Shown in pieces: positions 23,852-36,700 of a stretch of DNA of 64,000 nucleotides. Below the pieces are notes generated by a model that saw only the letters and a program-made list of their open reading frames with translations, did not search any database and was not told the origin of the DNA. The stretch is from assembly GCA_028564675.1 (NCBI GenBank), contig JAOVVO010000405.1, positions 1 to 64,000 of the forward strand, in the 5' to 3' direction. Every line of letters begins with the position of its first letter. Position 1 is the stretch's first letter. This DNA is from Onchocerca lupi (taxonomy: Eukaryota; Nematoda; Chromadorea; Rhabditida; Onchocercidae). The position numbers and the translations under genes were made by a program.

Positions 23852-25959
23852 TACCACTTTGAAAACTTCAAATATACTGCTGAAAACAAGATCTAGCTGT
23901 CGAGAACCAAGCCAGTGAATGGATAATATTTCAGTTTCTATAAAATTTGGTAAAGCCTAAATAGTGGCCACATGTAAATGAGAGTTATGTTTTGTTACAT
24001 ACCGGCAATCATCCTAATATTGAAAGCAAATTTTAAGATGACATTGAGCAATGATATACAAATCATTTAAATGACATTAAAATAGTATTTCTTGATTGTC
24101 ATTTTAGCAAAACATGCACCGTTTAGAATTAAAACATAAAATGAGATGTTGAAATGGAAATAAAACGAAATTTGAAATTATCTTAACATCAAGAATTCAT
24201 GATTTCAATTTGTTCACTTTGTTATCAGATATATTCTCGACTTTTTTATTATTAAAAACAATAATAAATTGTTATTATTGCAAAAAATTATTATTTAACT
24301 GTATGAAGTAATTCAGAGGTACTGTCCTATCAAATTTGAAAATGAAGAAAGAAGAAGAAAAATGCCACAGATTATTCCACAAGGAATATCGATTATTTTT
24401 CTTTGCATATAATAAGATTTATTTTATTTAATTATGCTATTAACTTTCAAGAGTAATAAATCGAAAATTTTTACTGAAGATTTTATATTGCTAATAAAAT
24501 TTCAATAGAATTTTGACTTTTTTTTTTTTTAATAATTTAAACAAATTTCACTTTTTTTTTTCTTTTTCATTTTGACGTCACATGCATTATTTATATTAAA
24601 ACATTTCATTTATTTTTTCTTTTTTTCTTTTGCCGGAAATATGATTTTTTCAAATTTATTCTTGGCCTTAAATACAGAATAAGAAAGTAAATTCTATTGT
24701 TACTATTGTTGTTTATTTACATAAACAATAAGTTCAAAAAATCTCGGACATATTTTCAAAAAATCTTTGTTATGCATAATTTTTTAGCCATATTTGAATC
24801 AGTTTACTGAAATGAACATCTTATTCATTCTTTCGCTATCATTCCTTTTTCCCGTCTTTCTTTTTTTAACGAAAAAAAAAGAAATAAAATTTATTTTGCA
24901 AAACCTTTCAAGCCATTTACATGCTTTTCAATGCGAAATAAATATTTCATATAAAAATATACCTCAAATACCTGCTGATTTCATCATACTTTACCTTTAA
25001 AATAAAAATTAAATAAAGCGAGAAAAAAAAAAAAAAAGAGAAGAAATTGGGAAGAAATGGTAAATGTGAAAGACTAAAAAGGAAATAAACAGATGATGAT
25101 TTTACTTCTGATCTTCCTTTAATTTTTCATTTCATTTTAATTTTTTTTTCTCCTCTGATCATCTCAATTTTTCTTTTTTTTTTTTTTGGCTATTTAAAAA
25201 ATTTCTTTTTAAAAATCTTGTCAATAAAGATGGGATTTATTCTTTAATTTAATTTCATTCAATTTTTAGAATGAAATTTAATAATAATTTGATAGTACTT
25301 CTGATCCTATTTAATATGTTTTTTAAAATTTTCAAAAATTTTCAAAATTTGATTGGCTATCAATTCAAATCATTTTCATTTTTTAATTAAGAATGATAAC
25401 AATTCTCACTTTTACTAAAACTAATTTTGCTGAGAAATTCTAGATAAGTTGCATAAAAATAGGTCGTAGAAGATTTAAGTATTGAATTGGATTTCTGTTC
25501 TTTTCATATCTTGTAACTTATCTTCGTGGAAAAATGTCATCTCCCATTATTTAATCCTTTTCATAATCCCAATCAAAATGATTGACAGCTGATTTCAGGA
25601 TTGTCCATTCATTCAACCTTGAAATATCTTTTTAAGCGAAAGAAGTCACTATGCAGTGTTGAATGGTCATTATATCCTTTTTCTACCATCTTTGTAGATT
25701 TATCAATTCTTACAATATTTTAATTTGCTAGCTATTTAATGAAATTTATTTTCTCAAATTTAATTTATCATTTAAATCTTTTTCTTTAATTGAAAAATAA
25801 TTTGAATAATGAAATAAAATTATTATAAAAAATCTGAAAGCTTCTTTTAATGAACAATTATTTATGGCTTTGTCGTAATTGTAAAATAAAATGAAATTTT
25901 GCAAATTCCTATTTTTTATTTGCGGTTATGTATAAATATGAATGCACGTGCATGTATGA

Positions 25960-25960
<1 letters not shown>

Positions 25961-25998
<38 letters not shown>

Positions 25999-26000
25999 TG
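25961..26000. repeat. TG dinucleotide microsatellite
   Basis: About 15 uninterrupted TG units, then TATGTGTGTG. Confidence 0.95.
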
Positions 26001-26480
26001 TTACAACATTAGAAAGATAAGTTCAAGCGAAATATTTCTGATAAGTTGAATTAAAATTAGAATGAAATAGGAAGAATTCATTAGTAACGTTATATTTATC
26101 ACATGTGTTAAAACTAACGATTCCCGACACTGTCTAGAGTTAATCGGGAAGATTTTATCGGTTGATTTAATTTTAGAGATAAAATATGAGTGCTATGCCC
26201 AAAATTTAATTGCCGTTCACTAGAATGATCTTAACATGCTTCTATAATTCATTTTGGTATTTGATAATCTCATATTAAAAGCAGCGGAATTTTTCGATTA
26301 AATACATATAAATTTAGATGTTTGTCAGTCTATAATTATATTATATTTTCGATTAACTTCAAATTTCGATTATATTTGATAATTATACATTACTATTACT
26401 GCTTTAGAATATACTTTTACGTATCAGATTTCATATAAAACGACAAAACAATTGATTATATGGACGAGGGACAATTTTTA

Positions 26481-26772
26481 TCAAACACAATTTGGAAAAA
26501 TTAAGAAGATAAAAATTAACATTAAAGTTATCGCATTCCAAATATTCCTTATATTATTTGGATAATACGCAGTATCAAACTCATCACATGTTTTCTTAAT
26601 TGATTTATGAACATATCGATAATGTCTATCTTTATATGTTAGAGTAAAATCCATTCCTCCACCGAACCATCGTTTTGATGTATATGTTAGTCTTGTATTC
26701 ATATGTACCGCAGGAACAAGAAGTGACTGCATGTGAGACACTAAAGAATCGTATCCATGAATATTATTTATG
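26481..26772 (-). pseudogene. relic of coproporphyrinogen III oxidase (hemF type), probable endosymbiont origin
   Basis: The minus strand reads, in order, SLVSHMQ, VPAVHMNTR, SKRWFGGGMD, a short block with YRYVHKSIKKTCDEFD, then AYYP. This matches the central part of oxygen-dependent coproporphyrinogen oxidase, which normally has ...HP.NP.VPA(V/T)H.N.R, then WFGGG.D.TP, then HFH..LK..CD..., then YYP. The form VPAVHMNTR, KRWFGGG and CDEFD is closer to the alphaproteobacterial enzyme than to the animal one. The fragment is about 85 codons of a protein usually near 300. The conserved HFH is degraded, a probable frameshift follows AYYPNNIRN, and nothing of the C-terminal third is visible. It has no introns. 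Nematodes are known haem auxotrophs, so a native gene is unlikely. Inference: an old nuclear copy of Wolbachia (or relative) DNA. Confidence 0.75.
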
Positions 26773-26824
26773 TTGGATATAGTTTATAGATATTTTTTGC
26801 CAATATATTTTATGTTATATGAAT

Positions 26825-27056
26825 TGGACGCTTGGCTGTCCATCTAGTCTATGCAAATAAAAATGTCTGCTCACTTACTTTTTTACCTGTCATAGGTGTG
26901 ACAGATAAAAAAAAAAAAAAAAAAACGTAAGTATATCTATAAAAACACGCGTCTATTCGAATGCAAATCATTTCAAAATTTCAAATTAGTCGGCGAAGAA
27001 CTTGGAAAAACGTTGTATCAAAAATCACAATGAACATTTACATTTTTATTTATACA
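26825..27056 (-). mobile_element. 232-bp miniature Helitron-type element (copy H3)
   Basis: On the minus strand it starts TGTATAAATAAAAATGT at 27056 and carries the family motifs 'gttcttcgccgac' and 'gcattcgaatagacgcg'. It ends with the inverted subterminal ACATTTTTATTTGCATAGA (26848-26866), CTAG (26844-26847) and a GGAC...GTCC hairpin (26825-26842). No coding capacity. This is the most compact view of the family's ends. Confidence 0.75.
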
Positions 27057-27099
27057 ATTTATTTGACGACTATTACCTAGCAGTGAATCAATGACCTGT

Positions 27100-27290
27100 T
27101 GATCTTACTTTTTTTATCTGTTATTCGGAATGTTTTGGCGGGAAACATGTTTATCTTTACGACCTTTTGGCGGCAATCATGTTTATTCGAATGTAACGTT
27201 GTGTCAAAATTTCAAAACAATCGGTGAAGAACTTGCAACATTGTGTGAAGAGCTACAACGAACATTTTGAATAGCATCATTTAAATATGG
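27100..27290 (-). mobile_element. fragment of the same Helitron family
   Basis: Contains 'attcgaatgtaacgttgtg', 'tcaaaatttcaaaacaatc' and 'ggtgaagaacttgcaaca', the 5'-region signature shared with H1, H3 and H5, with 'aaacatgttt' just before it. The terminal motif is not recognisable. Confidence 0.6.
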
Positions 27291-28512
27291 CTATCGCGGC
27301 CATTAATATCATTTATGTCGGATATAGATATATATATCAGTAGATATCGTGTAAATGATGTATAGTTATCCTATCTTTATTTTACATTAATTCCAAGTAT
27401 TATTCTTTTCAATTTCGATGTGTTCTCAATTTGTATTTTATTTATCCATTGATTATTATCTAATTTGACTTTTCTCCAATTTTATTTTGTCTTATTTTTT
27501 ATTTTTTCAAAGGACAAATGAAATACTTCTTTTGAAAATATGTAGAAAATGAGAAAGCGCAATTTTTTTTTTTTGTCATTTTCTTTTTCTTTCTAATTCT
27601 ACATTTAAGTTTTATATCTCTTTTCTCTTTTCGTCCTCTTTTTCTCAACCTGTCCTTCAGTATAATTTTTATCTTTTTAATATGAATTAAGTTTAATATA
27701 AGTAATAATTGAATTTATGATAAGACCAGGAACATAACAAAACACCATTAACATTAGAGACTGAAAAGTGACAAATAGAAGAAATCAATACAAATGATTT
27801 CCATGCCTTTCTGCTATATTCAACTTTTGCATTAAGCTTAACTGACACAGTTCTAAACTTAATTTTGTTAAATTTAGGAAAAAAAAAAAGAATCTGAAAT
27901 AAATAGATAATACTGTTTTCTTCACACATTTTTTTTACATTTTTTAGCATTTATTTTTTCCAATCAATCATATTATTAACAAGTCTTAATAATAGATTGA
28001 TAGAATCTTTCGTTTTTTTTTTTATATATATTTACATGCATTCAGGCTCATTTTTACGTAATCATAGATATGTTTTTTTTTTTCTCCTATGACACACAAA
28101 AAACAAACTGTGTAATAATATTTCTTGTTACTTGAAGGATTCGCATATCAGCTTGAAATCAGCATTGAAATCTTTATTTCCATTATTCAAACTTAATAAT
28201 TCATGGTATCATAAGTCGTTTTAGGACTCAATCACCCATTGCTTAAAAATTAGAAAGAATGATAACAATACAATTTCAGCTTAGTTATTAAAATTTTCAT
28301 TTTTAAATCAGACATAAAATGATAGTTAAAGTTGGTAATTTTTATACATTCATAAATTTTATTCACTGAAAATATTACCTGACAAATTGGTAGAGATGGT
28401 AAAATTTGTTAAATTGATTGAAAATATTCTATTTACTCGAAATTTTATTCAGCATTAACTAGCATCTTCTTTATCATTGTGTATTTCTAAAGTTCAAAAA
28501 TATGCATCCTTT

Positions 28513-28550
<38 letters not shown>

Positions 28551-30274
28551 AATTAAAATAATTACAACATTTTCAAAAATTTAATTCGTTCGCTTCATTC
28601 AACAGAACACAACATAGTTATAATTAGCGAAGATTTTGTTGTTCAGTAATTAATTGTATGACAAATCAGTTTTTAAACGAAAAGAAATCAAAAGATTTTT
28701 TTTTTTTTTTTTAAATTATCTTTTTATTAATATCGATTGACTAAGTAGGAAAAATGAAGTTTAAACATTTCTGTTTTCTTCTCGTCTTCGTTTTTATTGT
28801 AAAAAAACTTGTTCAAAATATTTGATGTATTAAAATATTTTATAAATGCAAAAAAATTCGATATGGAACTATAATATATGATGTTATTTATTTATATATC
28901 TTTCTCCTATTCTATTTTTAGGAATTGTTACTTTAAAGAAGTTAAATTTTATAAACATTTAATCGTATATTTCAATTTTTTAAAATTTTTATTCATCTAT
29001 TATATGATATTAATTTACTTATAAAAATATTTATTGAAATATTCTAACTTACTAAGCGTTTTAATCATTGTGCTGCTAATTTCATTTTATATTATATGAA
29101 CAAAATTGCATACAAATTGCAAATTATACGCAAAATTAAATTACAAATTGCATATGAAATTAAATTTGTTATGCGTTAGATAAAAATAATAAATTACAAG
29201 GTAAACATGATACCATTTTACATATTGTTTTTCGAATTTTTTACGACATACATTACATTTATCTCTTCGCGAATCGATATAATCTATTCGAAATTTTTAT
29301 GTTAATTAAATTAAATTGCTAATATTTAAAATATACTTGAGTTAAATGAAATATATTTTTTGTGTTATTAAATTAGGTTTTCTTTTTCGCCTTCTTTCCC
29401 ATCATTTCTATTATTTTTATAAAACTTTCATGATTTTGACAAAATTTTATGAAAAATTTGTAAACTTTGTTTGCTAATAAGCATAAAAATTATAGATCAA
29501 TGAATTCATGATGAATGAGATGAGAAATGATTTTCATGCAAACATCTGAGCAAATTTAATGATAATTGATAAATACTATTTTTAAAATAGTAAATAGCGT
29601 GCATCTGGTACTTTTTCATTTATTGCATATTACATCATTTGATTTATTCATTTCTGATTATAATTCCTGCCTTAAGTATTTCAATACTTTTTATCATTGT
29701 CTAGTGGTTTTTTAATGAATTGCCTGGTCATTGTTTGCATATATTTAGATTAAAATTTCTTATTTGTTTCAAGTATTTATATCCGTTTGTAAATAATAAT
29801 AAATCTGCTTTCTCATTTCTATTATGTAAATAACAGACTGATAATATTTTGCAAACAATCCCAATATCCTTTCTTTAATTTAAATTTATAAATTTCAATT
29901 TCACTTTCAATTTTTATCATTCAAATATTCCAGATATGATATAATCATATAATTAATATAGCATAAAATCAGGAATTCATTTTTGAATTTTGATTTCTAA
30001 AATGTTATTTCCAGTATTTTATTTGCGCCTTAAAAGTGCATTAGTTCTTTAAGGAATGGATTAACTTTCTGTTTTTCATTACTGATTGCACGTTGATGAT
30101 AACAAAAAAGAGTAGTAAATTGAAATTGAAATAAAATTAACAATAATTGATTAAAATTTAAGGAAAAGCAATCTTTTATGCAAAACATATGAAAGCAATG
30201 ACATCATAGAACATAATATTATATATTCAGATTTCTTTTATTTATAAATGAAAGTGTCCTAATTTCCGTTTTTT

Positions 30275-30312
<38 letters not shown>

Positions 30313-31449
30313 CAATTTTTCTTTTGAAAGATGCAAAAATTATTAAGCATTCCAGTTCTCATAATTTTTGAAAATCATCACATTAAAAGAAAATTAAGGA
30401 TTTAGATAATGACTTTTTCTTATATGGTAATAATCATAAATGATTTCAATTTATTATAAAAATTGTGCAAAAAGAAGTAAATAAGTAGGAAAATTGCTCA
30501 ATAGCATGATAAATCTATCTGATAATGATTACAAATGATTTCAATGATTTCAAATTATTGATTAATGATGCAAAAAATAAATGAATAAATAAATAAAATA
30601 GATAGAAAATAATAAATACTAAGTTGCAATGAAATAAAAGATAATATTTCACATAGAAATATTATGTTTTTTTTTTTTTTTTTTTTTATTTTTAAATATA
30701 TGTATAAGTTTTTGCGTACGAAAAATAAAAAAAAAAAAACGATTTTAAGTTGCTTATCAAAATTTATGAATTGATATCATTCAGCTTTGCATTCAACAGG
30801 GAAAATGAATAAGAAAAAAGAAATGAATAAATAAATAAATAAATGCATGACAACTGCGCCAGCGATAAATGACTAAAAATTGACAAAAATTAGATGGATA
30901 GCTTAGAATTAGTATAAAAAAAAATGAAGAAAAAAAGTCGAGAAGAAAGAAAAAAAGAAATGATCTTTAAACAAGAAAATTTTAAATTTTTCATCAATTT
31001 TTAAATCATTTTACAAATCGATTTTTCTTTTTCATCATTTGGCTGATTAATTTTTTCGTTTCTTTTTTTTAGAGTAAAATAATATCCATCATATGAAATA
31101 CAGTATTGTTTAAAAGTTTTATGGGAATATATTATTATTCATTTAATAATTCATGAAATATATTACTATTTATTTAAATTTTCATCATCCTTAATATTAA
31201 TTTTACGTCGAATAATTAATTAGTGGACTTAATTAATAGGTGAAATGCATGTAATGTTATTAGTAAGTACAAAGTAAACAATAATAAAAGAGCTTTTTAT
31301 ATTTTTTTTTCTCATTTTATTTCCAATCTTTTTTTTTTTGAGAAGTAATATAAGTGGACAAGAACATAATTGGTTTATTTAAGTTTTCCTTGCTTATTTT
31401 TTTCATTATTTATTTATTTATTTACTTTTTTTTTTGATTTCCATTTTTC

Positions 31450-31860
31450 ATTTTAATTTTTTTCATTCTAATAAATTTCCATTTCATATTTTCCTTGCAT
31501 CAATTTTGTACTTATGCTAATTGAAAGAAAATATGCTGACAGAAATAATATGCAATTTGAAAATTTGATATTTGAAATGAATAATTGATAGAGAAATTCA
31601 TAACGAATATTCTAAACATAAATTTGAAAAAAAAAAAAGAGAAAAAATCTAGCTTAACTTCTTTACTCTATTTTTTTTGATTATCATTTTTATTTTATTT
31701 CCCTTATTTTAATGTCTTCATATTTTTGGATTAATTTTGCATTTATGCTAATTGAATTAAAATATGATGATATTGAAATAATATGCAATTGTATATCGGA
31801 AATGAATAACTAATAAAAAATGCGTAGCAAATATTTGAAATATTAATTTAAAAAAAAAAA
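31450..31860. repeat. direct duplication, about 235-bp period
   Basis: About 31450-31640 and 31690-31860 share 'tcatatttt', 'tttatgctaattgaa', 'aaatatg.tga', 'gaaataatatgcaatt' and 'gaaatgaataa'. Confidence 0.65.
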
Positions 31861-32437
31861 AGGCGCATATGTCAAAATACATTTTATGCGCAGTTTTCAT
31901 GTATGCTACTTTTATTTATTTTAATATCAATTTTAATATTTCTATTTCAAGTATAACTAACTGCATTTGCTTTATAATATTTGTTCTGTATTTAAAAAAA
32001 AAAAAAAAAAGAAATGGAAATCAAAAATTCGTGCTAAATTTTTAATCTTACTTCCTGCAATAAATGATTTAACATATCATTTAACAGTGATGTCATTTTT
32101 GTTATATTTAATTGTCAGTACTAATTAATTTACTTCATTCTTATTATCTCGCTTATTTTATATTATAATATTCTGCTATTAAATCTTAATTGTTGCTATT
32201 ATTCTTATTAATATTATTATTATTATAAATATCAATTATTTTTAATAGCATTAATTATTTGATTACTGTTAACGATTAATGAATATTATCACCGCAATCA
32301 TTACTAACAATTATCATTATTTTCTTCTGTTGCTTTCAATTTTATTTATGAAAAATTGGAATTTTTAGTATTTGGAAAAACAAATATATCCAGCGATTGT
32401 TATGTCTGGAATAAATACTACACGAGACATTGATTAA

Positions 32438-32469
32438 TTAATAATTAAACATTAATGTTTAATTATTAA
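32438..32469. repeat. perfect 32-bp AT-rich palindrome
   Basis: TTAATAATTAAACATT followed by its exact reverse complement. In such AT-rich DNA it may be chance or a snap-back remnant. Confidence 0.8.
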
Positions 32470-32514
32470 ATAACATTAATTATTAAATTTGACCATTTCG
32501 TTTCATTATTAATT

Positions 32515-32790
32515 TGCAACCACGACTAATTATCATTATCATTTTTCACTATCAAATAATTATTATTAATCCTATTATTCTCATCCATCATAATGATTAT
32601 TAGGATTTTTTGCAATTATTATCAATCTTTTCTTTTTTTTCATATTATCAGAAAATTGCTATTAATCTTTCTATTCTCATCTATTACAACAACAATTATT
32701 AAGTTTTTTTTGCAACCACTATCAAATATCATTATCATTTAGAATTATCAAAAAATTGATACTAATCTCTCTAATATATATCATAATAAG
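32515..32790. repeat. degenerate tandem repeat, about 98-bp units
   Basis: Three units start 'tgcaaccac/tgcaattat' at about 32515, 32611 and 32711. Each continues with 'tatcattatc' or a variant, 'tatcaaa', 'attaatc.t' and 'tctcatc.at'. Confidence 0.65.
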
Positions 32791-33035
32791 TAATCTGGGA
32801 AAAATAAGAGGAAAAGAATTTAGAAATATTCAAAGGTCGAAAAAAAATAAGGTAAAGAAAAATAGCCGGCCATTCTCACTTATTTACTAAAAAATTTTTT
32901 GAGTAATTTGCATTCGATCATTTTCATATTTTCCTAACAAATAATTCACACCAATAGACATACATTTATTTGGATTTCAAAAATTCTTTCACTTTATACA
33001 ATTTTAATCTTTTTTCGATTTTTATTTTCGAAGCT

Positions 33036-33052
33036 TTTTTTTTTTCAATTTC

Positions 33053-33124
<72 letters not shown>
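33036..33124. repeat. poly-T tract
   Basis: Nearly pure T, broken only by short non-T interruptions near the start and a two-base AA at about 33088. It is the longest homopolymer-like tract in the window. Confidence 0.95.
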
Positions 33125-33770
33125 CTATTATAATTTATATTCTTTTTTCATTACTATGATCATGTTATCTGAGATAATTGCAATGTATAGTAGTACCGAT
33201 AAGTAAGGAAATACTAGATAAACATGATAATATTATTAATCAATAATAACTGATAAAATTGTTAAGAAGTTTTTTTTTTAATGAATCATTAAATTATTTG
33301 TTGATGAAATGAAATGAATTATATAAAACATTTGGAATCTAATATCATATCTTGTTCTCGTAACCACTCATTCAGTTGTTGTCACTCATTTTTTGAGGAT
33401 TAAAATTGAAATAAGTAAATAAATCAATTGAAAACGATAAGAGAAATATGATAGAAACAGCAAATAAAATTATTCGCAATAACTATACATAATTGATCCA
33501 TCAAATAAATGAAATAACAAATTTTTGATCTTTGATCTATTTGAAATATCAACAAATGAGGTATTGTTAATGGAACTTCGCTAGAAAAAAACACTTTTTT
33601 TTTTTTTGTCATACAATTTTATATCACCATAGATGGGTATTTGATTTTAGATTTTAAAATTATTCAATTTTCTTATATTATGTATTTAAGTAAATAATTA
33701 TGTATGAAAAATTTAACACTGACAGTGTAATAAATAATTCAAGATCAAAAGATAGCCGTGTTATGGAACA

Positions 33771-36700
33771 ATGGATGATAATGATAATCATGAAGCTTTG
33801 CTCAATTTACCATTAAAAAAAAATAAAATTTGTCGGCCACGTCTAGTCGCTAAAAATGGTCGCTGTATATTGCGACAAATTGGAATGCCTAATCCATGTC
33901 GATCCATTTACAGGTAATTATAATCGTTTACTTTCTTCTGAATCAATATTTAAATCTCAGGTAATATTAAAATTAATTGTTAAATTATTTTTTTTAAATT
34001 TGCATAAAAATTTGCTTAATTTTTGATTCATTAATGAAATTAAAATATGAAATAATTCCATTAAAATTCAGTACTAAAATGCAAAGCTAAAATTTGAAAT
34101 TAAATTCAAAAATTTTCATATTATATGTTAACGAAATGACGCAATTTTTCATTGATAACCATATTTATATACTAATCAATTAATGTAAATAATGAATTTA
34201 ACAAAATTTAAATATCAAAAAATTTCTAATAAAAAATTCAATAATTTATTATTGTACTTTTGTATCTAATATTAGCATTCACCAAAATGTTATTCGATAA
34301 AAATATTAAGTATTTCGGTATTATTTGATTATAATATCTCAATTATAGGAATTGGTTTCATTTGGTAATTGAATGTAGTTGGCGTGTCATTTTATGTGTA
34401 TTTGCTAGTGGTTTTATTATTACGTGGATCACTTTTGCTCTAATTTATTATATTATTGTATTACCCGATCAATCACTTGTAAGCCTTTTTTTTTTTTTTG
34501 TCAATTTTTTACAAATTTTTAATTTAAAAGGAAATTAAAAATGAAATGAAAATTTTCATTAATTCTACATTTTTTTATCAATTTTATCAATTTTTTATAT
34601 TTTTATTTTGGAAAAAATTAAAAATGAAATAAAAATTTTTACTACTTTTTTAATTTCATTAAAATTTTACCCCACATATTTTATATGTATATAAAAAAAA
34701 AATTTATTCATGCAATAAATTTTATGCATATTTTATGCATCCATTTTCTCCCATATAATTATTATTGTTAATTAATCAGGTATTTTTTAATGTATTATAA
34801 ATTTTCTCTTTTTAATATTTTTTCAAAATATTTATTCCATATATTCCCTATTTTATATTATCATATATTTGATTATAAGTTAATTTCAATGCAACTGATC
34901 GAATCTTTTCATTCATTTTTAAGATAATTCCAAATGTAATCATTTAAAATAGATTGATTATCTTTTAGAGAAAATTATATAAAGAAGAAAAAATTTTAGC
35001 AATAAATTCTACTACATAAAATATATATTTAATATATTTACTTATATTTGTATTAAATGTATGTTTTGGTAATTAAAATATATTTGTTATTAAAGATGTT
35101 ATCAAAATAATTTCGCATAAATCGTTTTTTACTTTTATGATATGACAATTTCTTATTTATTGAAAAAAAAAATTTCTTTTGATGATACTATATTTCTAGC
35201 AGTATAACCATAAGTTAGATATTCTTAGTTGTAAGATCGATTTTCCGGAAAAACTTATAAAAACTAACCATTCCGTTCAATCTATTAATTAATCTAATTT
35301 CGAATTATGGAAATATTCTGGAATAGTGTGGATGGGCTAATTATTTCTAACTTCTATGAATTTTCATTTTTCTAGGAAAATAATTCAATCCGCTGCTTTG
35401 GCATTTTGGGATCTTTGTATCGTTAACATTTTGATCAATTATACTTTGATCTTTGTTATCTCAACATTTATCATCCTAGAAAAAAATTATCTTTCTATAA
35501 AGTACGAAAGTGAAAGATGAAAAAAAATTGAAAATTTTCCTACTGCTGCTAATTAAAAATATTCGTAATTAACTTTTCGTTTAGCAAAAGCCGGAAAATG
35601 AACAATGCATCGCAAATGTTTACGATTTAAAAACTGCTTTCCTGTTCAGGTATGTAAACAATTGATTATGCGTACAGACATATGAATAAAGGGCTAAGTT
35701 AATTACTTACTTAAATATTTGGCTTATTTTTCTATTCAATTGTTTATTACACCTGAAATCATGAAAAATTATTTATAATTCGGAAATAATATTATTAAAT
35801 CTTGCAAAATTTGTCTGGTTTTAAGTTTTATCCGTTATATTTACAATTTCATATTAAAATTTAAAAATTAAAATTTAAATTTCCAGTTTGGAAACACAGC
35901 ATACTATTGGCTATGGATTTCGGTTAGTTATTTCCTCTTCTTCAAATTTAATCTTAATTATTTTAAAAAATTGTACAATTTATAATTTTTGTATTTTTAT
36001 TTTTGAAGTTTTGGAAAAAAAGAAAAATGAAAAATTGTTTAATTTCAATTTTCTTTTTTTTTTTTTTGCGCTATTTAATTAACAGTATTGATATTACATC
36101 TGCATCAATTGATTATAAATTAGCAAAATTTGATAATTTAAATTTAAATTTTTGTCCTTTTAGCTTTTAATTATTATGTTAGTAAATTAAAATTAAAAAA
36201 AAAAAGCAACTATCTCATTTTATTTCAATATTTAAAAATTAAATTAATATCATTAAATGATAAAACTTGGCAAAACAAGCCTAATTTTCTTTGCCTTTAC
36301 AGATTACACGAAAGAATGAATAAAATGTCATTTTTTTTCAGATATGTGACAGATGCTTGTTTATCGCTTGTTTTTTTCTTATCATTACAATGTATTGCGG
36401 GTGTTTTTATGCAAACAATGTTAAGTGGCATTGTTGTCGCCAAATTGTTGCGTCCAAAAAAGCGAAAACAAGTTGATTTTTTTGTCTTTTTTAAAGGATT
36501 TTAATTTAAAATTTTAGTTTTTTTTTCTTTTTTTTTTTTCAGGTACAACTAATAATTTAATTATCATATCAAAAATAAACAAAATGAATAGGAATAATTT
36601 TGTCAATAATCATAATTTAAATTTATTACAGTTATACCAGAAATGTTAACGATAGATTTATTTGATGAATTATTTTGTTGGATTAGATTAGTAAAATAAT

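Larger units (their letters stand above)
22586..26480. other. intergenic region, no functional gene seen
   Basis: Contains an unidentified higher-complexity block at 22640-22880, a triple AAACATGTTT iteration (22940-23000), satellite-like repeats (23085-23390), a 61-bp palindrome (23791-23851) and a TG microsatellite (25961-26000). No conserved protein is recognised. Confidence 0.55.
26749..27350. repeat. direct repeat of about 45 bp flanking miniature Helitron H3
   Basis: 'CATGAATATTATTTATGTTGGATATAG' at about 26757-26783 (shared core ATTTATGT.GGATATAG) recurs as 'CATTAATATCATTTATGTCGGATATAG' at about 27301-27327. The two copies bracket the Helitron-derived block. The left copy overlaps the upstream edge of the coproporphyrinogen oxidase relic. 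Confidence 0.6.
27351..33770. other. long intergenic region, no gene seen
   Basis: AT-rich low-complexity DNA with very long homopolymers (A run near 28515-28546, T run near 30279-30309, T-dominated run 33053-33124), a 230-bp-period duplication (31450-31860), about 100-bp tandem units (32515-32790) and a 32-bp perfect palindrome (32438-32469). The last few hundred bases probably contain the channel-gene promoter, but no element can be assigned. Confidence 0.6.
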
